Below, piece after piece: positions 17,440-26,562 of a stretch of DNA of 64,000 bases. Numbering within the stretch: position 1 is the first letter of the stretch; every line of letters starts with the position of its first letter. The position numbers were made by a program, and so were the translations under genes. The notes beneath the pieces are model-generated. The model was not told the origin of the DNA, made no database searches, and was given only the letters and a program-made list of their open reading frames with translations. The DNA lies in NCBI GenBank assembly GCA_965116595.1, contig OZ220708.1:1364001-1428000 (forward strand), in the 5' to 3' direction. Source of the stretch: G963663315 sp963668255. GTDB lineage: Bacteria; Pseudomonadota; Gammaproteobacteria; Arenicellales; Poriferihabitantaceae.

Positions 17440-18518
17440 AAACCGTCAGTATCGATCTTGAAGACCGGAGTTACGATATCCTGATTGCCCCCGGAATTCT
17501 TGATGACAGTAAACAGTTACGGCCATGGATTTGCGGCCAGCAGGTTTTTATCATTACCAACGAAGTCGTCGCTCCACTTTATCTGGAGAAAATAACAAAC
17601 AGTCTGGCCGGCAAGTCGGTCGAGAAAATGATCCTTGAGGATGGGGAAAGCGTCAAGACGTTACATACTGCCCAGGAAATCTTCGACAGGATGATCTCTG
17701 TTCCGCTGGATCGCTCGGCCACTGTGATCGCATTGGGAGGAGGTGTGGTCGGTGATATTGCCGGATTCGTTTCCGCCTGTTATCAACGTGGTATTCCATT
17801 CATTCAGATACCCACGACGTTGCTTTCCCAGGTCGATTCATCTGTTGGCGGCAAAACAGCAGTCAATCATCCGCGAGGAAAGAACATGATTGGCGCATTC
17901 CACCAGCCGCAAAGGGTATTGATCGATGCGTCAACCCTGTCCACCCTGGAACCGAGGCAGTTTTCTTCCGGTGTTGCGGAAGTAATCAAATACGGGATGA
18001 TCAACGATCCACCGTTTTTTACATGGATGGAGGACAATATCGATCTGGTGATGAATCTGAATGAAGATGCACTCGAATACATGATTGAACAATCCTGCCG
18101 CAACAAGGCAAAAATCGTCGAGCAGGATGAAAAGGAAGCCGGTATCAGGGCGTTGCTGAATCTGGGGCATACATTCGGCCACGCTATCGAAACATCGACA
18201 CATTACGCAGGCTGGCTTCATGGCGAAGCGATTGCCCTAGGCATGATGATGGCCGGGTTCATGTCGAAAATACAGGGGGGGTTTTCCGGTCACGAACTGG
18301 CTCGATTGGAATCGTTGCTTGATCGGGCACGATTGCCGACTCAGCCGGATCGAGGTCTTTCAGCCAGGAAGCTGAAGGAGTCGATGATGCTCGATAAAAA
18401 AGTCCGCCACGGAAAACTGCGGCTCGTACTGTTGAAGGGAATTGGTCAGGCTTACATCACGGATGGATATGACAAGGCCGCACTAGACACCACACTTGAA
18501 TACTTCGCACTGGATTGA
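17436..18518 (+). CDS. aroB: 3-dehydroquinate synthase
   Basis: A 360-residue NAD-dependent enzyme that makes 3-dehydroquinate from DAHP. NAD- and substrate-binding motifs are intact: EDGESVKTL, GGGVVGDIAGFVSACYQRG, PTTLLSQVDSSVGGKTAVNHP, and the zinc-ligand regions EVIKYG and LNLGHTFGHAIE plus HGEA. Second gene of the aroKB operon. The 156 bp that follow up to gltB contain no gene; I see no convincing terminator there. Confidence 0.95.
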   Translation: MKTVSIDLEDRSYDILIAPGILDDSKQLRPWICGQQVFIITNEVVAPLYLEKITNSLAGKSVEKMILEDGESVKTLHTAQEIFDRMISVPLDRSATVIALGGGVVGDIAGFVSACYQRGIPFIQIPTTLLSQVDSSVGGKTAVNHPRGKNMIGAFHQPQRVLIDASTLSTLEPRQFSSGVAEVIKYGMINDPPFFTWMEDNIDLVMNLNEDALEYMIEQSCRNKAKIVEQDEKEAGIRALLNLGHTFGHAIETSTHYAGWLHGEAIALGMMMAGFMSKIQGGFSGHELARLESLLDRARLPTQPDRGLSARKLKESMMLDKKVRHGKLRLVLLKGIGQAYITDGYDKAALDTTLEYFALD

Positions 18519-18674
18519 TAACGCATTAACGGTTAAAATGATCGGTTCGATGTGTTGGTCAGCTCGTTCAGTCCTATTATAAACAGTGGGTTTTCCCATA
18601 TGGTTATCAAGGAAAATCATCACCTCCTCTTTAATCAATACCATCAAGTATACGAGTAATATTTTCAGGATTTT

Positions 18675-21600
18675 ATGCAACAGCCGCTTAACAGATCACG
18701 TCCGGAAAAACACGGCTTGTACAACCCGGCCAATGAACATGATTCGTGCGGGGTCGGCTTTGTTGTCAACATAGACGGTATAAAGAGTCATGAAATCATA
18801 ACCAGCGGTCTGAAGATATTACGTAATCTGACCCATAGGGGCGCAGTCGGCGCTGACCCGAAAGCCGGAGATGGGGCCGGCATCCTGCTGCAACTGCCCG
18901 ATGAATTTTTTCGCAGCAGGATCAGGCAAACGCTTCCTGCCGCAGGACACTACGCGGTGGGAATGTTGTTCATGCCCAATTCCCCGACCGGGCAAGCCGA
19001 AGCGAAGGGAATAGTAGAGCGCTATGTGCTGGAAGAAGGACAAACGGTTATAGCCTGGCGCAGGGTGCCGGTCAATAATGCTGATCTTGGCGAGAGTGTA
19101 TTGCCCACCGAACCTGCAATCTGGCAGGTCGTGGTGGGACGCGGAGCAGACCTGGCAACCCAGGATGACTTTGAACGAAAACTTTTTGTCATTCGCAAAC
19201 AGATCGAGTGCCATATCAGATTGTCCGATATGCAGGGAAAGTCTGATTTTTATATCACGACGCTATCATCGAGGTTGATCAATTATAAGGGCATGCTGTT
19301 GTCCCATCAGGTCGGGGAATTCTATCCGGATCTGGTCGACAGGGAAATGAAATCCGCCATGGCTCTGGTACATCAGCGTTTTTCTACCAATACTTTCCCT
19401 ACCTGGGACCTGGCGCATCCGTTTCGAATGATCGCTCACAACGGCGAGATAAATACCCTGCGGGGCAATATTAACTGGATGGCTGCCCGCAGGAGCACTT
19501 TGTTCTCGGATGTGCTGGGCGACGATATAGACAAGATCTGGCCTGTTATTCCTGAAGGCCAGTCGGATTCAGCGGCATTCGACAATGCGCTGGAGTTGCT
19601 TGTGGCTGGCGGTTACTCGCTCTCCCATGCGATGATGATGCTGATTCCGGAAGCATGGTCGGGCAATTCATTGATGGACCCGGGCCGACGTGCTTTTTAC
19701 GAATATCATGCGGCATTGATGGAGCCGTGGGATGGACCGGCGGCAGTTGCCTTCACCGATGGCAAACAGATTGGCGCAACCCTGGATCGGAATGGACTGC
19801 GCCCGGCGCGATATCTGATCACCAAAGACAATATGGTGGTAATGGCGTCAGAAATGGGCGTGCTGGATATACCCGAAGAAAACATCAAACAGAAATGGCG
19901 GCTTCAGCCGGGAAAAATGTTTCTGATTGATCTTGAACAAGGCCGAATCGTCGAAGATGAAGAAATCAAGACGCAACTGGCTTCATCGCATAATTATCAG
20001 GAGTGGTTGAATCGTACCCAGATCGAACTGGGTTCGTTGCGTATTGCGGTGGGCGCGATGTCACCGGACCCGGACACTCTGTTGAAGACCCAGCAGGCCT
20101 TTGGTTATACCCAGGAAGACCTCAAGTTTTTGCTATTGCCGATGATTGAGCGTAGTGAGGAAGCGCTCGGTTCCATGGGTATGGATGCACCGCCCGCGGT
20201 AATGTCTGGCAAGCCTCGGCATATTTCCAATTACTTCAAGCAGAATTTTGCCCAGGTCACCAATCCTCCGATTGATCCTATCCGTGAAGAACTGGTGATG
20301 GCGCTGTTCTCCCTGATTGGCCCCCGTCCGAATCTGTTTGGTCAAAGCGATGGCGGGCAGGAAATGCGTTTGACCGTTGACCAGCCAGTGCTGACCAACA
20401 ATCAGCTTGAACGGGTTCGGCAGATCGAAGACCATACCAATGGCGCATTTCGCACCAAGACATTGACGATCTGTTATCGGGCCAGTGAGGGAATGCATGG
20501 ACTGGCCGAAGCGCTCAGTGTTTTGTGCGGCAAGGCTGAGCAGGCAATCCTGCAAAAGGGATTCAATATCCTGATTCTGTCTGACCGACGGATGGATGCC
20601 GACAATATTGCCATTCCCGCTTTGTTGGCGACCTCTGCGGTACATCATCATCTGATCAGGAAGGGATTACGAACCAAGTCCGGTCTGGTGATTGAAACCG
20701 GCGCCTGCCTTGAAGTGCATCATTTTGCGACATTGGCCGGATATGGTGCGGAAGCGATTAATCCTTATGTTGCATTTGATACAGTCAATTCGCTGCTCGG
20801 TTATCTTGCGGAGAAAATCAACTTCGAAGAGGCGCAATCGCGCTACATCAAGGCAGTTGACAAGGGGTTGAAAAAGGTTATGTCGAAGATGGGCATTTCG
20901 ACTTTCCAGTCTTATTGCGGCGCGCAGATTTTTGATGTGGTCGGGTTGTCAGAAGAGCTTGTGGATGAATACTTTACAGGCACAAATTCACCGGTACAGG
21001 GAATCGGCTTGAACGAAATTGCAAAGGACATGTTCACCCAGCATCAGCGTGCTTATGGTGACCAGCCTCTGTACCGGGATGCGCTTGATGCCGGAGGTGA
21101 TTATGCGTTCCGGATACGCGGGGAAAACCATGTATGGAATCCGGAATCGGTATCACGTCTGCAACATGCTGTGCGGGCGAATAATGCCGGAACCTGGCAG
21201 GAGTTTTCCGATCTGGTAAATCGACAGGATAGAGCCCTGTTCAATCTGCGGGGCCTGTTTGAGTTTGACTGGGCGGAACACGCCATTCCGATAGACCAGG
21301 TGGAACCGGCCGCACTGATTGTAAAACGATTTGCCACAGGCGCCATGTCGTTCGGGTCGATTTCCCAGGAAGCCCATTCAACGCTTGCCATCGCGATGAA
21401 TAAAATTGGCGGCAAGTCGAATACCGGTGAAGGCGGAGAGGAAGAAGCGCGTTATCGGCCATTGAAGGACGGGTCAAGCAACCCGAAGCGATCTGCAATC
21501 AAACAGGTCGCATCCGGGCGGTTCGGGGCTACAGCGGATTATCTGGTTAATGCTGATGACATTCAGATCAAGATGGCCCAGGGCGCAAAGCCGGGCGAAG

Positions 21601-23273
21601 GAGGACAATTACCCGGTCACAAGGTGAGTCGTCAAATCGCCAGTGTGCGTCATTCAACCCCGGGCGTAGGACTGATTTCGCCGCCACCGCATCATGATAT
21701 CTACTCGATTGAAGATCTGGCGCAACTGATATTCGATTTGAAGAACGTTAATCCTGAAAGCCGCATATCCGTGAAACTGGTCTCGGAGGTGGGTGTAGGT
21801 ACGGTGGCCGCAGGGGTATCGAAAGCGCATGCCGACCACGTCACCATCTCGGGTTATGAGGGCGGCACCGGCGCAAGTCCGTTGACGTCAATCAAACATG
21901 CCGGCTCGCCGTGGGAAATCGGCCTGGCTGAAACTCACCAGACGCTGGTACTGAACAGGCTGCGCGGGCGGATTGCGGTTCAGGTTGACGGCGGGTTGCG
22001 TACCGGGCGTGATGTCGCAGTGGCCGCATTGCTTGGTGCTGATGAATTTGGTTTTGCGACTGCGCCGTTGATCGCACAGGGTTGCCTGATGATGCGAAAA
22101 TGTCATTTGAATACATGTCCGGTCGGTATTGCGACCCAGGATCCTGAATTGAGGAAAAAATTCACAGGTCAGGCCGAACATGTTATCAACTATTTCTTTT
22201 TCGTTGCAGAAGAGCTTCGGAGAATCATGGCTGAACTCGGCATTGCCACAGTCAACGAAATGATCGGGCAAATGGACAGACTTAAAGTGTCGAAAGCGGT
22301 GAGACACTGGAAAACACAGGGCCTCGATTATTCCCGGATTCTGACCAGGCCGGAAGTGGGTGCGGATGTCGCGGTTTACAATTGCGAAGTACAGCAGCAT
22401 GGTCTGGACAATGTGCTTGACCGGGAATTGATCCGGCGTGCAGGACCAGCGCTCGATAACGGCGCCGCGGTTCAGACCAATATCGCTATTGCCAATGTGA
22501 ATCGAACATTCGGTTCGATGTTGTCGGGGGAAGTGGTACGAAAATATGGCCATGACGGATTGCCGGCAGATACTATCTGCATTGATGCAAAAGGCACGGC
22601 GGGGCAGTCGCTGGGTGCCTGGCTTGCCAATGGCATCACGATTACGCTTGAAGGAGAAGCCAATGACTATGTGGGAAAAGGGTTGTCCGGCGGTAAACTG
22701 GTCGTTTATCCACCGTCAAATTCCGGGATTGGAGACCGCAGGAAAAATATTATTGTCGGCAATACCGTATTGTATGGTGCGATTTGCGGTGAGGCTTATT
22801 TCAATGGCGTAGCAGGGGAACGATTCTGTGTACGTAACTCGGGCGCCATCGCCGTGGTCGAAGGAGTCGGAGACCATGGCTGTGAATATATGACCGGTGG
22901 CGTCGTGATCTGCCTTGGTGATACAGGCAGAAATTTTGCCGCGGGGATGTCGGGTGGTATCGGTTATGTGCTGGATCCGGGCGGGCGGTTTCCTGTGCGC
23001 TGTAATCAACAACTGGTATCACTGGAACAGGTTGATGCGGATCTTCGTTACGAAAATATGGACAATCCGCTGGAAGCGGATGAGGCGCGGCTGAGAAAAT
23101 ACATCGAGAATCATTATGAGTATACCGGCAGCGAAATTGCCAGGCAGGTCCTGAATGACTGGAAAGCATGTCTTCCGAACTTTACCAGGATAATGCCCCA
23201 CGACTATGCGGCCGCACTGCTGAAACTTGAACAGGACAATCAGCCCGAGTACAGGAAGGCTCGACATGGGTAA
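18675..23273 (+). CDS. gltB: Glutamate synthase (NADPH), large subunit
   Basis: 1532-residue large subunit that makes glutamate from glutamine and 2-oxoglutarate. A short propeptide precedes the amidotransferase nucleophile (Cys25 in EHDSCGVGFV). The central and FMN-binding domains include the GGKSNTGEGGE and KPGEGGQLPGHKVS loops, the [3Fe-4S] cysteines lie in KCHLNTCPVGIATQ, and the C-terminal beta-helix is present (GGVVICLGDTGRNFAAGMSGG). Length is typical. The stop overlaps the gltD start by 8 nt. Confidence 0.96.
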   Translation: MQQPLNRSRPEKHGLYNPANEHDSCGVGFVVNIDGIKSHEIITSGLKILRNLTHRGAVGADPKAGDGAGILLQLPDEFFRSRIRQTLPAAGHYAVGMLFMPNSPTGQAEAKGIVERYVLEEGQTVIAWRRVPVNNADLGESVLPTEPAIWQVVVGRGADLATQDDFERKLFVIRKQIECHIRLSDMQGKSDFYITTLSSRLINYKGMLLSHQVGEFYPDLVDREMKSAMALVHQRFSTNTFPTWDLAHPFRMIAHNGEINTLRGNINWMAARRSTLFSDVLGDDIDKIWPVIPEGQSDSAAFDNALELLVAGGYSLSHAMMMLIPEAWSGNSLMDPGRRAFYEYHAALMEPWDGPAAVAFTDGKQIGATLDRNGLRPARYLITKDNMVVMASEMGVLDIPEENIKQKWRLQPGKMFLIDLEQGRIVEDEEIKTQLASSHNYQEWLNRTQIELGSLRIAVGAMSPDPDTLLKTQQAFGYTQEDLKFLLLPMIERSEEALGSMGMDAPPAVMSGKPRHISNYFKQNFAQVTNPPIDPIREELVMALFSLIGPRPNLFGQSDGGQEMRLTVDQPVLTNNQLERVRQIEDHTNGAFRTKTLTICYRASEGMHGLAEALSVLCGKAEQAILQKGFNILILSDRRMDADNIAIPALLATSAVHHHLIRKGLRTKSGLVIETGACLEVHHFATLAGYGAEAINPYVAFDTVNSLLGYLAEKINFEEAQSRYIKAVDKGLKKVMSKMGISTFQSYCGAQIFDVVGLSEELVDEYFTGTNSPVQGIGLNEIAKDMFTQHQRAYGDQPLYRDALDAGGDYAFRIRGENHVWNPESVSRLQHAVRANNAGTWQEFSDLVNRQDRALFNLRGLFEFDWAEHAIPIDQVEPAALIVKRFATGAMSFGSISQEAHSTLAIAMNKIGGKSNTGEGGEEEARYRPLKDGSSNPKRSAIKQVASGRFGATADYLVNADDIQIKMAQGAKPGEGGQLPGHKVSRQIASVRHSTPGVGLISPPPHHDIYSIEDLAQLIFDLKNVNPESRISVKLVSEVGVGTVAAGVSKAHADHVTISGYEGGTGASPLTSIKHAGSPWEIGLAETHQTLVLNRLRGRIAVQVDGGLRTGRDVAVAALLGADEFGFATAPLIAQGCLMMRKCHLNTCPVGIATQDPELRKKFTGQAEHVINYFFFVAEELRRIMAELGIATVNEMIGQMDRLKVSKAVRHWKTQGLDYSRILTRPEVGADVAVYNCEVQQHGLDNVLDRELIRRAGPALDNGAAVQTNIAIANVNRTFGSMLSGEVVRKYGHDGLPADTICIDAKGTAGQSLGAWLANGITITLEGEANDYVGKGLSGGKLVVYPPSNSGIGDRRKNIIVGNTVLYGAICGEAYFNGVAGERFCVRNSGAIAVVEGVGDHGCEYMTGGVVICLGDTGRNFAAGMSGGIGYVLDPGGRFPVRCNQQLVSLEQVDADLRYENMDNPLEADEARLRKYIENHYEYTGSEIARQVLNDWKACLPNFTRIMPHDYAAALLKLEQDNQPEYRKARHG

Positions 23274-24717
23274 GCCGACCGGGTTCATGGAGATCGAGCG
23301 CCAGGAACGAAAATACGAAGAAATTCAAAGCCGGGTTACCCATTTCAACGAGTTTGTCATTGAACTCGGTGAAAACGCACTGAGGGAGCAAGGTGCACGA
23401 TGTATGGATTGTGGAATCCCGTATTGTCAGACCGGGTGCCCGGTCAACAATATTATTCCGGACTGGAATGATCTGGTTTACCGGGGAGACTGGAAGCGGG
23501 CAAGTGATGTTCTGCATTCGACCAATAATTTTCCGGAATTTACCGGACGGGTCTGCCCGGCTCCCTGTGAAGCCTCGTGTACATTGAACATTGAAGATCG
23601 CCCGGTTACGATAAAAACCATCGAACAGAGTATCGTTGACCGGGCCTGGGCGGAAGGATGGATACAACCGCAGATTCCGACCCACAGATCCGGTAAATAT
23701 GTAGCCGTGATTGGTTCCGGCCCTGCCGGGCTGGCATGTGCCCAGCAACTGGCCAGAGCGGGACATTCGGTTTCGCTGTACGAAAAACAGGAACGAAGCG
23801 GCGGATTGTTACGCTACGGCATCCCGGATTTCAAGCTGGACAAACTGGTGATTGACCGTCGTATGTCGCAAATGAAAACCGAGGGCGTGAAATTTCATTC
23901 GGGTATTCATGTTGGCGTCGATATTCCGGTTTCATTCCTGTTCGAGACTTTTGACGCCATCGTTTTAAGCGGGGGCGCCGAGCATCCGCGTGACCTCGAA
24001 GTAGCAGGCAGGGAATACGAAGGTATCCACTTTGCGATGGATTTTCTGAGGTCAAACACACGAAGAGTGCAGGGACACACGGTTGATGAAAGTCAATTTA
24101 TCAGCGCCGAAGGAAAGCATGTAGTCGTCATTGGCGGGGGTGATACCGGGTCGGACTGTATCGGCACGTCAATAAGACAAAAGGCCAGTTCGGTCACTCA
24201 AATCGAAATATTGTCGGAGCCGCCTGAGAAGGAAAACAAGGCTTTGACCTGGCCAAACTGGCCTCACAAGCTGCGTACCTCTTCGTCCCAGGAAGAAGGA
24301 TGCAATCGCATCTGGGATGTCAAGACGCAGCATTTCAATGAAGACGGCATAGGCTGCGTTTCATCGATACAGTGCATCAAGGTGGCCTGGGACCGGGTAG
24401 ACGGGCAGTGGGGGATGAGAGAAGTCGAGGGTTCGGAGTTTCTGCTGAAAGCGGACCTGGTTTTACTGGCAATGGGATTTCTTCATCCTGTTTATTCCGG
24501 GTTGCTTGAGGAGATGGGGATCGAACGGGACAACCGGGGCAACGTCAAGGCGCCGGAAAGCGGTGCAGACGCGTATCAGACCAACATCGAAAAAGTGTTT
24601 TCAGCGGGTGACATGCGACGCGGGCAATCATTGGTGGTCTGGGCGATTCGGGAGGGGCGCCTCTGCGCCCGGGCAGTCGATCAATTTTTACAGGGACATA
24701 GTGACCTGCCGGAATAA
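23266..24717 (+). CDS. gltD: Glutamate synthase, small subunit
   Basis: Supplies electrons from NADPH to GltB through FAD and Fe-S clusters. Cysteine motifs CMDCGIPYCQTGCPVNN and CPAPCEASC, an FAD-binding GSGPAGLACAQQLARAGH, and an NADPH-binding GGGDTGSDC site followed near the C terminus by FSAGDMRRGQSLVVWAI. The start at 23266 gives 483 residues and has AGGAAGG upstream; the frame is open back to 23227 but that part overlaps gltB and has no homologous leader. Confidence 0.95.
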   Translation: MGKPTGFMEIERQERKYEEIQSRVTHFNEFVIELGENALREQGARCMDCGIPYCQTGCPVNNIIPDWNDLVYRGDWKRASDVLHSTNNFPEFTGRVCPAPCEASCTLNIEDRPVTIKTIEQSIVDRAWAEGWIQPQIPTHRSGKYVAVIGSGPAGLACAQQLARAGHSVSLYEKQERSGGLLRYGIPDFKLDKLVIDRRMSQMKTEGVKFHSGIHVGVDIPVSFLFETFDAIVLSGGAEHPRDLEVAGREYEGIHFAMDFLRSNTRRVQGHTVDESQFISAEGKHVVVIGGGDTGSDCIGTSIRQKASSVTQIEILSEPPEKENKALTWPNWPHKLRTSSSQEEGCNRIWDVKTQHFNEDGIGCVSSIQCIKVAWDRVDGQWGMREVEGSEFLLKADLVLLAMGFLHPVYSGLLEEMGIERDNRGNVKAPESGADAYQTNIEKVFSAGDMRRGQSLVVWAIREGRLCARAVDQFLQGHSDLPE

Positions 24718-24774
24718 GTCCTGTGCACGCCACGATGTGCATCGACCGACGACTTTTCATGCCCATGAATAGCA

Positions 24775-25818
24775 ATGAATGACCGGTTTTTGAGGGCATT
24801 GCGATGTCAGCCGGTTGACTGTACCCCGATATGGATCATGCGTCAGGCCGGACGCTATCTGCCGGAATATCGGCAAAGCCGCGCTCGAGCCGGAGATTTT
24901 CTGACGCTGTGCAAGGTACCCGATCTGGCCTGTGAAGTGACGCTGCAACCAATTCACAGATTCAACCTGGATGCCGCCATAATTTTCTCCGACATTCTGA
25001 CGATTCCGGATGCCATGGGTCTGGGTCTGACACTGAATGAAGGAGTCGGTCCCCGATTCGAACGCCCGTTACGGTCGGCGAACGAGGTCGAAAAATTGCC
25101 CGAAGTGGAGGTGGAAACTCAACTGGACTACGTTATGGAAGCCATTCGGATGACTCGCAGGGAGCTCGAAGGCAAAGTGCCGCTGATTGGATTTGGAGGC
25201 AGCCCCTGGACTCTGGCCACCTACATGGTTGAAGGAGGGTCGAGCCGGGATTTCGCGCAGGTCAAGGGCATGATGCATGATCAGCCGGCGACCATGCACC
25301 GGTTGCTGCAGAAGATCACCGCGGCGGCGATTGACTATCTGAAGGCGCAGGTTATGGCGGGGGCGCAGGCTATCATGGTGTTCGACACATGGGGCGGAGT
25401 GTTAAGTACGCCGGACTACCAGGAATTCTCGCTGGATTACATGGCGCAAATCGTGTCGGCGCTGAAAACGGACCCGGCATGTTCCACAACCCCGATGACC
25501 CTGTTTACCAAGGGCGGGTCGGGGTGGCTGGAACAAATCGCACAAACCGGATGCGATGCGGTCGGACTGGACTGGACGGTCTCACTGGGTGAGGCCAGAA
25601 TAAGGATAGGAGGGTCGGTTGCCCTGCAGGGCAATATGGACCCGACCGTACTGTATGCCTCCAATGACAAAGTGGAACAGGAGGCGAAGCGCGTACTCGA
25701 AGATTTTGGCTCAGGCGAAGGACATATCTTCAACCTCGGCCACGGCATTCACCCCGCTATAAACCCGGAGCGCGTGCAAACGCTGGTGGAGGCGGTGCAC
25801 CGGGAAAGCCGGCGGTGA
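24775..25818 (+). CDS. hemE: Uroporphyrinogen decarboxylase
   Basis: Decarboxylates the four acetate groups of uroporphyrinogen III in haem synthesis. The 347-residue protein carries PIWIMRQAGRYLPEYR near the N terminus (residues 18-33), FSDILTIPDAMG with the catalytic Asp, GFGGSPWTLATYMVEGG, and the C-terminal NLGHGIHPAINPE. It follows gltD by 57 bp, an arrangement also seen in other gammaproteobacteria. A weak stem (AATGGT/ACCATT) at about 25834-25853 follows the stop. Confidence 0.95.
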   Translation: MNDRFLRALRCQPVDCTPIWIMRQAGRYLPEYRQSRARAGDFLTLCKVPDLACEVTLQPIHRFNLDAAIIFSDILTIPDAMGLGLTLNEGVGPRFERPLRSANEVEKLPEVEVETQLDYVMEAIRMTRRELEGKVPLIGFGGSPWTLATYMVEGGSSRDFAQVKGMMHDQPATMHRLLQKITAAAIDYLKAQVMAGAQAIMVFDTWGGVLSTPDYQEFSLDYMAQIVSALKTDPACSTTPMTLFTKGGSGWLEQIAQTGCDAVGLDWTVSLGEARIRIGGSVALQGNMDPTVLYASNDKVEQEAKRVLEDFGSGEGHIFNLGHGIHPAINPERVQTLVEAVHRESRR

Positions 25819-25859
25819 TGGCAGGGTTTGGATAATGGTACTTGTTAACCATTTTGTGC

Positions 25860-26144
25860 TCAAGCAAACAAAGACTGGACCTGTAATTGTTCACGACGCT
25901 GTTCTGCCTGCCATAAGTCATATTGGCCTTGTTGATTGATCCAGCTTTCTGCTGAGGTATTGAAAGCGATGGATAGCCGAACCGCCATTTCCGGGCTGAT
26001 GCCTGCGTGGCCATTTACGATTTGACTCAGTGTTTTTCTGCTCACCCCTAACGCCTCGGCCGCTGATGTGACGGTAAGGTCAAGAGGGTCAAGACAAAGC
26101 TCTTTTATAATTTCGCCGGGGTGTGGGGGGTTGTGCATTAACAT
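25860..26144 (-). CDS. higA: HigA-type antitoxin (XRE family)
   Basis: A 94-residue DNA-binding antitoxin with the typical HigA opening HNPPHPGEIIKE and a helix-turn-helix (VTSAAEALGVSRKTLSQIVNGHAGISPEMAVRLS). It should neutralise the HigB toxin encoded directly upstream and repress the operon. Toxin-first order is characteristic of higBA. AGGG seven bases before the ATG at 26144 supports this start; a second ATG two codons on is possible. The module marks the left border of an AT-richer accessory island inserted after hemE. Confidence 0.9.
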   Translation of the reverse strand: MLMHNPPHPGEIIKELCLDPLDLTVTSAAEALGVSRKTLSQIVNGHAGISPEMAVRLSIAFNTSAESWINQQGQYDLWQAEQRREQLQVQSLFA

Positions 26145-26153
26145 AATATAGCC

Positions 26154-26432
26154 CTAGTGGTAATCTTCATAATTTACAGCCTCAGCATGCTCACCAACAA
26201 ATTTAAAGGTAATCCGCCAGTTACCACTTACCGAGACTGACCAGATATTTGCGCGATTTCCAGTTAGTTGATGTAACCTGAGTCCAGGCAAATTCATATC
26301 CTGTGGTTTGGTTGAGGCGTGCAGCCTGCCAAGAATTAACCGAAGCTTTTTTACATGTTGAGATTGAATATTTCGTGTAGTGCCTGTATTAAAAAACTGT
26401 TTAAGACCTTTATGCTGAAAACTCCGTATCAT
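26154..26432 (-). CDS. higB: HigB-type toxin (RelE superfamily mRNA interferase)
   Basis: A 92-residue RelE-fold protein of the plasmid-maintenance killer group: MIRSFQHKGLKQFF, then a basic region with KKLRLILGRL, and GNWRITFKF followed by AEAVNYEDYH at the C terminus. Such toxins cleave mRNA on the ribosome. It lies 9 bp before higA on the minus strand, giving the usual toxin-antitoxin operon. Confidence 0.9.
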   Translation of the reverse strand: MIRSFQHKGLKQFFNTGTTRNIQSQHVKKLRLILGRLHASTKPQDMNLPGLRLHQLTGNRANIWSVSVSGNWRITFKFVGEHAEAVNYEDYH

Positions 26433-26453
26433 CCATAAATTGTAACCTTATGG
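26433..26453. promoter_or_regulatory. Candidate HigA operator
   Basis: An inverted repeat CCATAA-N9-TTATGG lies immediately upstream of the higB start codon in an AT-rich stretch. Position and symmetry fit autoregulation by HigA/HigBA, but the arms are only 6 bp, so this is a suggestion. Confidence 0.4.
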
Positions 26454-26562
26454 GTATCATTTAACAAATCTATTTACACAAATTTTTTACACCCTTGTAC
26501 ATCAGGTTATCGTATTTAAGTATAATGATTTCAATGTCCAAATTTTTACCACCACACTAAAT

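Noticed and set aside
18519..18674. Promoter or terminator between aroB and gltB
   Set aside because: A TATACG and several AT-rich pieces occur, but no -35 partner at proper distance and no stable stem with T run.
21888..22553. 221-codon minus-strand frame opposite gltB
   Set aside because: Shadow of the FMN-binding and Fe-S region of GltB.
25834..25853. Weak hairpin after hemE as terminator
   Set aside because: Only 6-bp AT-rich arms and an interrupted T run; too weak to list as a feature.
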